A stretch of DNA of 11,070 nt from an uncultured Polymorphobacter sp. (GCA_937894055.1 CALDHQ010000349.1:1-11070); one strand, 5' to 3'. Positions 1-6,485 are shown, counted from the first letter of the stretch. The notes: generated from the sequence alone by a model not told the origin. Translations and numbers: made by a program.

Positions 1-458
1 GCCTCGATGCGCGGCCGCTCGGGGGCCTCGGCGAGTTCCTCGGCCATGCGTGTCGGCGGCGCGTAGCGGCCGGTTACGGCCCCGAGCGCCAGCGGGCCGA
101 TGGCATCGGGCGCGGCGTCTTCGACCTGGCTGGCGGTATAGGGCGCGCGCGCCGGCACCGGCAGCGGTGCGACGCTCCAGCCGCCGCGCAGCGCCAGCGC
201 GCACAGCAAGGTTATGGTGGCAGCGCCGAGCCACCAGTCGCGGGTGCCGATGCGGTGGCCGAGATCGACGCGCAAATCGACGTCGCGCAAATTGCTGAGA
301 TCGAAGCGGCTGACATCGACGCCCATCTTGTCGATGCCGAAGCGGCGCAAACGTGCGGCCCAGCCGTCACCGGCATTACGTGCGAATTGCGGCGCGGCAC
401 GGCCTGCCGGCGTCGCGGTCACTGCGTCAAATTCTCGTACCCCCGGCTCGTACAACAC
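1..458 (-). CDS. Probable M23-family metallopeptidase, N-terminal part (runs off left edge)
   Basis: The minus-strand frame is open from a GTG at 458-456 to the window edge, giving about 152 residues. The GTG has a GGAG five bases upstream; a TTG at 455-453 is an alternative start. The product has a basic, polar cytoplasmic start (residues 1-70), the stretch DLGHRIGTRDWW (about residues 65-76), one hydrophobic segment (about 78-93), then an Ala/Pro-rich periplasmic linker. This resembles, from memory, the N-terminus of sphingomonad M23 (LytM-like) peptidases, which cut peptidoglycan cross-links from the periplasmic side. The catalytic HxxxD and HxH motifs would lie outside the window, so the peptidase assignment rests on the N-terminal pattern alone. 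It is divergent from the helicase gene. Alternative: another single-pass membrane protein with this anchor. Confidence 0.6.
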   Translation of the reverse strand, partial: MLYEPGVREFDAVTATPAGRAAPQFARNAGDGWAARLRRFGIDKMGVDVSRFDLSNLRDVDLRVDLGHRIGTRDWWLGAATITLLCALALRGGWSVAPLPVPARAPYTASQVEDAAPDAIGPLALGAVTGRYAPPTRMAEELAEAPERPRIE

Positions 459-547
459 CCTGTCTCCGCCGTTTTCCCCCGATTGCGGCGAAACCTGTCC
501 AACGCCGGGGCCCAAGTCAACCGCACCAGCCCCCGGAAGCGGCCGGA

Positions 548-576
548 TTGCGATGAAGCGAGTGTCTTTATATGGT
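548..576 (+). promoter_or_regulatory. Candidate promoter for the helicase gene, overlapping the opposite promoter
   Basis: TTGCGA (548-553), 17 bases, TATGGT (571-576), each matching consensus at 4/6. It would overlap the minus-strand candidate back to back and give a leader of about 125 bases before the GTG at 709. A second weak pair, TTGAAT (580-585) with TAAGCT (602-607), is also possible. Apart from these sites and a weak leader structure at 641-712, I see nothing in 459-708. Confidence 0.2.
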
Positions 577-595
577 CACTTGAATCGCGAGTCAG
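567..595 (-). promoter_or_regulatory. Candidate sigma70-like promoter for the M23-type gene
   Basis: Read on the minus strand, CTGACT (595-590) and TATAAA (572-567) are separated by 17 bases. Each hexamer is close to consensus (4/6 and 5/6) and the site lies in the only AT-rich part of the divergent intergenic region. The leader would be about 100 bases long. This is sequence resemblance only. Confidence 0.35.
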
Positions 596-708
596 AGTAT
601 GTAAGCTACTAGATGTTGATTCTGCCTTGTATTGGATGCGATGCCACGACGCAGCTTCCTCAGGCTTTCGGCCCGCCACTGCCCGGGTCTACTCCGTAAG
701 GCGGGGAC

Positions 709-3297
709 GTGAGCGGCGCTTTTGCCTTCAAACGTCCGCCGGTCGCGACCCCGGCACCCCATGGCAGTCGGTTGACCGCCGTCCTTGGCCCCACCAACAC
801 CGGCAAGACCCACCTCGCGATCGAGCGCATGTGCGGCCACGCCAGCGGCATGATCGGTTTCCCGCTGCGGCTGCTGGCGCGCGAGGTTTATGACCGCGTC
901 GTCGCCATCAAGGGCGAAGCGCATGTCGCGCTGATTACCGGCGAGGAAAAGATCGTGCCGGAGGGCGCGCGCTACTTCCTGTGCACGGTGGAGTCGATGC
1001 CGAACGACCGCGACGTAGCGTTCGTCGCCATCGACGAGGCGCAGGTCGGCGCCGACCCCGAGCGCGGCCATGTCTTCACCGACCGGCTGCTGCACGCGCG
1101 CGGCTATGCCGAAACGATGATCCTCGGCTCCGAAACGCTGCGGCCGCTGATCCGCCGCTTGCTGCCCGATTTCGAAATCATCACGCGCCCGCGGTTTTCG
1201 ACTTTGACCTACACGCCGCCACGCAAGCTGTCGCGGCTACCCAAGCGTTCGGTGATCGTCGCCTTTACCGCGGCGCAGGTCTATGCGCTCGCCGAAATGC
1301 TGCGGCGCCAGATGGGCGGCGCGGCGGTGGTGATGGGCAGCCTTTCCCCGCGCACCCGCAACGCGCAGGTCGCGATGTACCAGTCGGGCGAGGTCGATTA
1401 CCTCGTCGCCACCGATGCCATCGGCATGGGGCTCAACATGGACATCGCGCATGTCGCGTTCGCAAGCCTCGCGAAGTTCGACGGCCGTCGCCAGCGCCGG
1501 CTGACGCCCGCCGAAATGGCGCAGATCGCCGGCCGCGCCGGCCGCTACCAGCGCGACGGCACCTTCGGCATCGTCCAGTTGGGCGGCGAGGGCGCAGCCG
1601 CGTTCGAGCCCGAGGAAATCGAGCGCATCGAAGGCCATCATTTCGCGCCGCTGTCGCATCTGGTGTGGCGCAACGCGGCGCTCGATTTCAGCTCGATGCC
1701 CAAGCTGGTCGCGACGCTCGAAGCACGGCCGCCGGTCAATGAGCTGGTGCGCGGCGACGAAGCCATCGACCTTGGCGTGCTCAAGCGGCTGGCCGGCGAG
1801 CCCTGGGCGATGGAACGCGCCCACGGCGTGCGGTCAGGCATGTCGCGGTTGTGGGCCGCATGCAGCCTGCCCGACTACCGCAAGACCGGTGCCGAAGCGC
1901 ATGCGCGGCTGGTCGGCCGGGTGTTCCGCCACTTGACCGAAGGTGACGGCAAGCTGCCGTCGGGCTGGATCGGCAGCGAAGTCGCCGCACTCGACAGCGT
2001 CGCGGGCGATATCGCCTCGATTGCCGACCGCATCGCCGGCGTGCGGACCTGGACCTATATCGCCAACCGCCCGGGCTGGCTCGGCGATGCCGCACACTGG
2101 GCCGAACGCACCCGGGACCTTGAAAACCGCTTGTCGGACGCGCTGCATACCGCGCTGACGCAGCGCTTTGTCGATCGCCGCACGGGGCTGCTGCTGCGCG
2201 ACCTCAAGATGCGCGGCGGCGCGCTGCGCGTTGCGGTTGATGATGACGGCACCGTCGCGGTCGAGGGCGAACCGATCGGCAAGTTGAACGGCTTCCGCTT
2301 TGCCGCCGACCCGAGCGCGCGCGCCAGCGAAAAGCGGCTGCTGCTGGCCGCTGCCGAACGCCATTTGCCCGCCGAATTCAGTCGTCGCGCCGCAGCACTG
2401 GTGGCGTCGGCGGACAGCGCGTTCGAACTGGTGTTCAACGGCACGCTGCCGCCCGCCATCACCTGGAACGGCGCACGCGTCGCCAGCCTGCACGCCGGGC
2501 GCGACACGCTCAACCCGCGCATCGACGTCGATGCCGATGTCGCCGCCAAGCGCCCCGAAGACCGCGCGCGCATCGCCGCGCGGCTCAAGGCCTGGGTCGC
2601 GGCAGTGCGGTCGCGTCATCTCGCGCCGCTGATGCAGTTGGCGGGCCTGACCTCGCAGTTTTCACCCGCCGCGCGCGGGCTGGTCGTGCAACTTGTCGAA
2701 ACCATGGGCTGCCTGCGCCGTGATGCGGTGGCCGCGCAGATCGCCGCGTTGACCAGCGGTGACCGCCGGTTGCTGGCGCAATGCCGCGTCCGGCTCGGCT
2801 TCGCGCATGTGTTCATCGATCAGCTGCTGCGTCCCGAACCGACGCGCTGGCGGCTGGCATTGTGGGCGGTGGCACAGCGCAGCGCGCTTGGGCTCGACGC
2901 CTTGCCGCCGCCACCGGCGCCGGGGCGCGTCACCATCGATGTCGGCGCCGATGTCGTGCCGGGCTTCTACGATGTCGCGGGTTTCATGAGCGTCGGCGCA
3001 CAGGCGGTGCGCATCGACATGGTCGACCGGCTGGCCCGCGCCGTCCACGGCATCCGCGATGGCCGCGCGCCGTTCGTGCCCGATGCCACCTGGGTCGCGA
3101 GCATCGGCCTGCGCCCCGACGGTTTTGTCCGGCTGATGCGCGGGCTCGGCTACCGGCTGCGCTCGGTCGATGGCAACCAGGCGTTTGCCTGGGGCGGGGC
3201 GCGGACGCCGCGCGCCACCCCGGCAGCCGTACCGCCACCCAGCTTTTCGCCCTTCGCCAAACTGGCGGATCACCCCGCGCGCAGCGCCGCGCACTAA
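709..3297 (+). CDS. SUV3-like ATP-dependent DExH RNA helicase
   Basis: An 862-residue superfamily 2 helicase resembling SUPV3L1/SUV3, the RNA-unwinding subunit of the mitochondrial degradosome. Visible motifs: Walker A GPTNTGKT (27-34), motif Ia around PLRLLAREVYDR (52-63), DEAQ box (109-112), LGSET (139-143), motif V IGMGLNMDI (about 238-246) and motif VI QIAGRAGRY (272-280). Two RecA-like domains fill about residues 20-290. The remainder, about 570 residues, is longer than the helicase core and ends in a Pro/Ala-rich tail from about residue 825. The start is GTG, with AAGG seven bases upstream. Soluble and cytoplasmic. The S4 gene follows 19 bases after the stop, so both are probably co-transcribed. 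The helicase fold is certain; the substrate (structured RNA) is inferred from the family, and bacterial members are little studied as far as I know. Confidence 0.93.
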   Translation: MSGAFAFKRPPVATPAPHGSRLTAVLGPTNTGKTHLAIERMCGHASGMIGFPLRLLAREVYDRVVAIKGEAHVALITGEEKIVPEGARYFLCTVESMPNDRDVAFVAIDEAQVGADPERGHVFTDRLLHARGYAETMILGSETLRPLIRRLLPDFEIITRPRFSTLTYTPPRKLSRLPKRSVIVAFTAAQVYALAEMLRRQMGGAAVVMGSLSPRTRNAQVAMYQSGEVDYLVATDAIGMGLNMDIAHVAFASLAKFDGRRQRRLTPAEMAQIAGRAGRYQRDGTFGIVQLGGEGAAAFEPEEIERIEGHHFAPLSHLVWRNAALDFSSMPKLVATLEARPPVNELVRGDEAIDLGVLKRLAGEPWAMERAHGVRSGMSRLWAACSLPDYRKTGAEAHARLVGRVFRHLTEGDGKLPSGWIGSEVAALDSVAGDIASIADRIAGVRTWTYIANRPGWLGDAAHWAERTRDLENRLSDALHTALTQRFVDRRTGLLLRDLKMRGGALRVAVDDDGTVAVEGEPIGKLNGFRFAADPSARASEKRLLLAAAERHLPAEFSRRAAALVASADSAFELVFNGTLPPAITWNGARVASLHAGRDTLNPRIDVDADVAAKRPEDRARIAARLKAWVAAVRSRHLAPLMQLAGLTSQFSPAARGLVVQLVETMGCLRRDAVAAQIAALTSGDRRLLAQCRVRLGFAHVFIDQLLRPEPTRWRLALWAVAQRSALGLDALPPPPAPGRVTIDVGADVVPGFYDVAGFMSVGAQAVRIDMVDRLARAVHGIRDGRAPFVPDATWVASIGLRPDGFVRLMRGLGYRLRSVDGNQAFAWGGARTPRATPAAVPPPSFSPFAKLADHPARSAAH

Positions 3298-3316
3298 GCA
3301 GAAAGGAACCCCCCAC

Positions 3317-3601
3317 TTGGTCTATGGTCAGGGATTGCGGATCGACAAATGGTTGTGGTTTGCACGTCTGACGAAATCGCGAAGCGCCGCGCAGCATTTG
3401 TGCGAAAGCCGCTATCTGCGCCTCGACGGGCGTGTCATCGACCGCGCTTCGGCGCTGGTCCGTGCCGGATCGGTGGTCAGTTTCCCGCACAATGACGAAG
3501 TGGTGGTGGTGCGCGTCGAGGGGCTGGCCGACGCCCGCCGGCCCTATGTCGAGGCCAGCCGGCTCTACACCGACCTGCGCCAGACTGCCGCGGCAGGCTG
3601 A
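3317..3601 (+). CDS. Hsp15-like S4-domain RNA-binding protein
   Basis: A 94-residue basic protein with an S4 fold at about residues 7-55: LRIDKWLWFARLTKSRS at the N-terminus, then YLRLDGRVIDRAS and a turn VRAGSVVSF. This matches the HslR/Hsp15 type, which in E. coli binds stalled 50S subunits carrying a peptidyl-tRNA. The best start is TTG at 3317, with AAAGGA nine bases upstream. The frame is open further 5' but that stretch is the end of the helicase gene and has no family-like residues. The length (about 90-130 residues is usual) fits a single S4 domain with a short tail. Read with the helicase in one transcript, it suggests a role in RNA or ribosome handling; that link is inference. Confidence 0.88.
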   Translation: MVYGQGLRIDKWLWFARLTKSRSAAQHLCESRYLRLDGRVIDRASALVRAGSVVSFPHNDEVVVVRVEGLADARRPYVEASRLYTDLRQTAAAG

Positions 3602-3635
3602 ACCGCCGAAAGGCTGCAAAAGCCAGATTGCCCCA

Positions 3636-3665
3636 TTGACGGCGGCTATCGCGCACGTCTAGCAA
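3636..3665 (+). promoter_or_regulatory. Candidate promoter of fdxA
   Basis: TTGACG (3636-3641) is a good -35 element and also fits the TTGACG-type -35 known from alphaproteobacteria. The downstream element is weaker: TAGCAA (3660-3665) at 18 bases, within CTAGCAAT. It would give a leader of about 30 bases before the ATG at 3704. Confidence 0.35.
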
Positions 3666-3681
3666 TTGCCCAACGATAGCC
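3644..3681. repeat. 8-bp inverted repeat upstream of fdxA
   Basis: GGCTATCG (3644-3651) and CGATAGCC (3674-3681) are perfect inverted copies around a 22-base spacer that itself contains the palindrome GCAATTGC (3662-3669). The arms bracket the candidate -10 and end 10 bases before the SD sequence (GGGGGA, 3691-3696). It could be an operator or a leader hairpin, depending on where transcription starts. Confidence 0.35.
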
Positions 3682-3703
3682 TAACCCAACGGGGGATTTG
3701 ACG

Positions 3704-4039
3704 ATGACGTACGTGGTCACTGAAGCTTGCATCAAGTGCAAGTATATGGATTGCGTCGAGGTCTGCCCGGTCGACTGCTTCTACGAAGGCGAGAACATGC
3801 TCGTCATCAACCCCAATGAATGCATCGATTGCGGCGTCTGCGAACCCGAATGCCCGGCCGAAGCCATTCTGCCCGATACCGAATCAGGCCTTGAAAAGTG
3901 GCTCGAGCTCAACGCCAGCCTGTCGGCGAGCTGGCCCAACATTACCGTCAAGGGCGAGACGCCGCCCGATGCCGATGCCTTCAAGGGCGTCGACGGCAAG
4001 TTCGAGAAGTTCTTCTCCGACAAGCCCGGCGAGAGCTGA
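3704..4039 (+). CDS. fdxA: 7Fe ferredoxin ([3Fe-4S][4Fe-4S]), FdxA type
   Basis: A 111-residue ferredoxin closely resembling Azotobacter ferredoxin I. Cysteines sit at 9, 12, 17, 21, 25, 40, 43, 46 and 50, in [17 protein letters not shown] and [12 protein letters not shown]. By analogy, C9, C17 and C50 hold the [3Fe-4S] cluster, and C21, C40, C43 and C46 the [4Fe-4S] cluster. The acidic C-terminal tail (about 60-111), with a WPNIT motif, is typical of the long FdxA form. It is a cytoplasmic low-potential electron carrier; its partner cannot be told from the sequence. The start is ATG at 3704, with GGGGGA seven bases upstream; an in-frame TTG at 3698 is too close to that SD to be the start. 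It lies between the S4 gene and carD. Confidence 0.96.
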   Translation: MTYVVTEACIKCKYMDCVEVCPVDCFYEGENMLVINPNECIDCGVCEPECPAEAILPDTESGLEKWLELNASLSASWPNITVKGETPPDADAFKGVDGKFEKFFSDKPGES

Positions 4040-4360
4040 GACTCCCGCGCGGGCTGCCCCGCGCAATGCTGTAGTTCGTGCGCGCACCCCGGTCGGGCCA
4101 CCACCGGTAGCGGCGCTGTGCCATATAGGCATGGAATTAGAGTCATTTTTCTGTTACATAGCGCCTGCGATAACATTTTCGCAGATTCGTTCGGCTGACT
4201 GATTGCCCGACCTGCAGGCAAACAGACAGCCAGATTTGACGCTATTTATTGCAAGGCACGGGCAGGAATTCCAACGACCTGATTTGCCAGCCACCCGTTT
4301 CGGGCGGGGATGGCGCTTCGCGGTCGGGGATCACTGTCCACAACGAAAGGATTTCTCCGC
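4040..4360. other. 321-base intergenic region between fdxA and carD
   Basis: No coding sequence is supported here. It holds a GC hairpin just after fdxA (4047-4064), an unusually AT-rich island (about 4121-4180) with the inverted repeat CTGCGA/TCGCAG (4165-4170 and 4179-4184, 8-base loop), a TTGACG (4236-4241) with no convincing -10, and a small hairpin CCCG/CGGG (4294-4304) in what is probably the carD leader. The carD promoter must lie here if carD is transcribed on its own, but I cannot place it with confidence. Confidence 0.6.
4047..4064 (+). terminator. Weak candidate terminator hairpin after fdxA
   Basis: GCGCGGG (4047-4053), loop CTGC, CCCGCGC (4058-4064) begins seven bases after the fdxA stop. 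The stem is perfect and GC-rich, but no T-run follows, so it may be a Rho-dependent 3' end or an RNA-stabilising hairpin instead. Confidence 0.35.
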
Positions 4361-4861
4361 ATGGCCACCACAGTGCTCAGCTTCGTTGTCGGCGACTATG
4401 TCGTATATCCCAAGCATGGCGTCGGCCGGGTGGTCGAGGTCCAAAGCTCTGAAATCGCCGGTACGCAGCTCGAACTCTATGTTCTGCGGTTCGAAAAAGA
4501 GCGCATGACCCTGCGTGTCCCGACCAACAAGGCCGAAGGCGTCGGCATGCGCAAGCTGTCGAGCCAGGCGACGCTGACCGAAGCGCTGACCACGCTCAAG
4601 GGCAAGCCGCGCATCAAGCGCACGATGTGGTCGCGCCGCGCGCAGGAATATGAAGCGAAGATCAACTCGGGCGACCTCGTCTCGATCGCCGAAGTGGTGC
4701 GCGATCTGCACCGTGCCGAAGACCAGCCCGAACAGAGCTATTCGGAACGCCAGATCTACGAAGCCGCGATCGGCCGCCTGGCGCGCGAACTCGCCGCGAT
4801 GGAAAACATCGACGAGCCGGCAGCGCAGCTCAAGATCGAACAGGTCCTCAAGGCCGCCTGA
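4361..4861 (+). CDS. carD: CarD/CdnL-family RNA polymerase-binding transcription regulator
   Basis: A 166-residue protein. The N-terminal Tudor-like RNA polymerase interaction domain covers about residues 5-58 (VGDYVVYPKHGVGRVVE, then LELYVLRFEKERMTLRVP), and a helical DNA-contacting domain covers about 65-166. Trp90 in KRTMWSRRAQEYEAK fits the conserved tryptophan that wedges the upstream edge of the -10 bubble in CarD/CdnL structures. The family binds the RNA polymerase beta subunit and stabilises open complexes, notably at rRNA promoters. The ATG at 4361 has GAAAGGA nine bases upstream and gives the usual N-terminus; an in-frame ATG at 4310 would add 17 atypical residues. Transcription ends at the strong palindrome 25 bases after the stop. 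Confidence 0.95.
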   Translation: MATTVLSFVVGDYVVYPKHGVGRVVEVQSSEIAGTQLELYVLRFEKERMTLRVPTNKAEGVGMRKLSSQATLTEALTTLKGKPRIKRTMWSRRAQEYEAKINSGDLVSIAEVVRDLHRAEDQPEQSYSERQIYEAAIGRLARELAAMENIDEPAAQLKIEQVLKAA

Positions 4862-4877
4862 GCCTTTCGACCCGGAC

Positions 4878-4921
4878 AAAAAAAGACCCCCGGCAGCGCG
4901 CGCTGCCGGGGGTTTTCTTTT
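4878..4921. terminator. Bidirectional intrinsic terminator between carD and the DUF4136 gene
   Basis: A perfect 26-base palindrome (4887-4912; each arm CCCCCGGCAGCGC or its complement) is flanked by seven A (4878-4884) and by TTTTCTTTT (4913-4921). It can therefore end carD on the plus strand and the lipoprotein gene on the minus strand. It lies 16 bases after the carD stop (start of the A-run) and 12 bases beyond the lipoprotein stop. Confidence 0.92.
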
Positions 4922-4933
4922 GCCTTGCCGCGG

Positions 4934-5575
4934 TTACTTCTTCGCGGGCGTCGCCGGCATGCCGCCGGCGTTGGGCAGTGACTGGACGACGCGCGCCGCG
5001 ATTTCATCGAGGCTCGCCTGCGTCGCCGTGCTGGCAGTGACGCGGTTCTTGTAGAGCGCGCGCCATTCGAGCGTTTCGGTCTTGCCCGCCATGATGTCGA
5101 GCATCAGTCCGCCTTCGGTGTAGTTGACCTGCGTCACCGACGTCTGCGGCGGGCCGTAATAGCCCCAGCCCCAGCCGCCGCCGCAACCAAAGGCTCCGCA
5201 CATCATCGGGCCACCGCCATAATAGCCGCCCGGCGTCGTCTGGACATCGAGCTGGCTCTTGGCCTGGACGCCGACGCGGTAGGCGAGCACCAGATCGGCA
5301 GTCTTGGCGTCGGCCACCTGCTGGTAGCCCTTGGCCGCCATTGCGGTGTTGAACGCCTGCTCGACGCGCTGGCGGAAAATCGGGTTATCGATGCCCGGAT
5401 ACATTTCCTGCTGCGTCGACGGTGCGACCTCTTTCCACGCGAAGGTGGTGCCGACAACCGGTGTAGGTTCGGCGAGCACAGTCACCGATGAATAGTCGGT
5501 CGGCCCGCAGCTGGCGAGGCCGGTGGCGAGCACGACGCCGAGCGCCGCGGTTGAAAGAATGTTTTTGAGACGCAT
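4934..5575 (-). CDS. DUF4136-family lipoprotein
   Basis: A 213-residue lipoprotein precursor. The signal (MRLKNIL, then a hydrophobic stretch) ends in a lipobox LASC with Cys23 as the predicted lipidated residue; Gly24 gives no clear inner-membrane retention signal, so outer-membrane sorting is likely. The rest resembles DUF4136: an early FAW motif, NPIFRQRVEQAFNTAMAAKGY (about 64-84), the DLVLAYRVG strand (about 94-102), and a C-terminal LDEIAARVVQSLP helix. A Gly/Tyr/Trp-rich insert at about 115-145, with Cys126 and Cys131, interrupts the domain. Function is unknown for the family. The start is ATG, with GGAAGG seven bases upstream. The gene is monocistronic, divergent from the first DUF2807 gene and ends at the shared terminator. 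Confidence 0.85.
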   Translation of the reverse strand: MRLKNILSTAALGVVLATGLASCGPTDYSSVTVLAEPTPVVGTTFAWKEVAPSTQQEMYPGIDNPIFRQRVEQAFNTAMAAKGYQQVADAKTADLVLAYRVGVQAKSQLDVQTTPGGYYGGGPMMCGAFGCGGGWGWGYYGPPQTSVTQVNYTEGGLMLDIMAGKTETLEWRALYKNRVTASTATQASLDEIAARVVQSLPNAGGMPATPAKK

Positions 5576-5613
5576 GGCTTGGCCTTCCCCGTGAACTAAC
5601 GGGCGACATGTCC

Positions 5614-5641
5614 GTTATTGGCATGTCGGCGTCAAGTCCAA
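5614..5641 (-). promoter_or_regulatory. Candidate promoter of the DUF4136 gene, with inverted repeat over the -10
   Basis: On the minus strand, TTGGAC (5641-5636), 16 bases, AATAAC (5619-5614). The fit is moderate (3/6 and 4/6). The candidate -10 lies in the loop of an inverted repeat CGACATG (5604-5610) / CATGTCG (5622-5628), an arrangement compatible with a repressor site. The leader would be about 30 bases. Confidence 0.25.
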
Positions 5642-5732
5642 TGCCGCCGCCGACACGATGCCGCTTCGTTTGGGCAACATGTTCGTGTAACAGCAATTTG
5701 GGCCAAAACTGACAGTCCGGAACGGAGCGCGA

Positions 5733-6434
5733 ATGCAGATTTCAGGCAGGCAGGCGGCAATCGCTGCAGCACTGGCGCTCCAGCTGGGCGGTGCATCGGC
5801 ACTGTCGGCGGCCGAGCGCAGCTTTGCCGTCGACCGCTTCGACAGCATCCGCCTGACCGACATTGCGGCGGTGGACATCGTTACCGGCGAGGCCGTCGGT
5901 GTCACAGCGCAGGGCGAGCGCGCCGATCTCGACCGGCTGGAGGTCAGCGACGAGGGCGGCATCCTCGACGTCGCGCCGCAACTGCGCGGCGGGCTGAGCA
6001 CCGGCGCGGTGCGTATCCGGCTGCGCATCACCGTGCCGATGATCAACCATGTGGCGCTGCGCGGCGCCGGCGCCGTCAGCATCAACCGCATTGCGGCGCC
6101 GGGCTTTACCGCGACGCTGGCGGGGCCGGGGCGTATCGATGTGGCGGCCATCGACGTGCAGGCGGCAAATTTCAGCACGGCGGGATCGGGCACCATCGTC
6201 GCCGCCGGCCGCTGCCGCGACGCCAAGGCAGCATCGACCGGGTCGGGCGATATCGACATTGCGCGGCTGCGCTGCGCGACGCTTGTCGCCGAAACCGCCG
6301 GCTCGGGCGACATCCGCGCCTTTGCCACGACCAGCGCCAAGGTGACGATTACCGGCGCCGGCAATGTCGGCGTCAGCGGCGGCGCGCGCTGCACCGTGTC
6401 GGCAATCGGCAGCGGAAAAGCGACCTGCGGCTGA
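5733..6434 (+). CDS. Exported DUF2807 (head GIN domain) beta-solenoid protein, copy 1
   Basis: A 233-residue protein with an N-terminal signal peptide (about residues 1-27, ending ALSAA) followed by a DUF2807 domain. An early region of about 70 residues (RSFAVDRFDSIRL onward) precedes seven Gly-x-Gly turns at residues 111, 131, 151, 170, 190, 208 and 226, so each coil is about 18-20 residues. Four cysteines (161, 181, 220, 232) could form two disulfides in the periplasm. The protein ends in ATCG. The start is ATG, with GGAG five bases upstream. The family is often labelled a putative adhesin, but its biochemical role is unknown and there is no autotransporter domain here. The next gene is a paralogue with the same register. 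No convincing promoter was found in 5642-5732. Confidence 0.85.
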   Translation: MQISGRQAAIAAALALQLGGASALSAAERSFAVDRFDSIRLTDIAAVDIVTGEAVGVTAQGERADLDRLEVSDEGGILDVAPQLRGGLSTGAVRIRLRITVPMINHVALRGAGAVSINRIAAPGFTATLAGPGRIDVAAIDVQAANFSTAGSGTIVAAGRCRDAKAASTGSGDIDIARLRCATLVAETAGSGDIRAFATTSAKVTITGAGNVGVSGGARCTVSAIGSGKATCG

Positions 6435-6444
6435 ACTTTCATAC

Positions 6445-6472
6445 TGGACAGACGCTGCAACGAGTGTATTAT
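6445..6472 (+). promoter_or_regulatory. Strong sigma70-like promoter for the second DUF2807 gene
   Basis: TGGACA (6445-6450), 16 bases, TATTAT (6467-6472): 5/6 matches in both hexamers, the best promoter in the window. Transcription would begin near 6479, leaving a leader of about 24 bases with GAGGAG (6491-6496) as SD. The second copy can therefore be expressed independently of the first. Confidence 0.6.
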
Positions 6473-6485
6473 TTGCACAATACAC
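6464..6485. promoter_or_regulatory. Operator-like inverted repeat over the -10 and start point
   Basis: GTGTATT (6464-6470) and AATACAC (6479-6485) form a perfect 7-bp inverted repeat around 8 bases. It covers the -10 hexamer and the expected transcription start, where a bound repressor would block RNA polymerase. No regulator gene is nearby to assign. Confidence 0.35.

Noticed and set aside
255..893. A 212-codon plus-strand frame across the divergent region into the helicase
   Set aside because: It is antisense to the peptidase-type gene and then out of frame with the helicase; it has no family features or SD.
1834..2619. Long minus-strand frame within the helicase gene
   Set aside because: A codon-bias shadow in GC-rich DNA; the product is repetitive and unlike any protein I recognise.
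4310..4360. An upstream ATG start for carD
   Set aside because: It lacks a good SD, adds residues unlike CarD N-termini, and the ATG at 4361 fits the family and has GAAAGGA.
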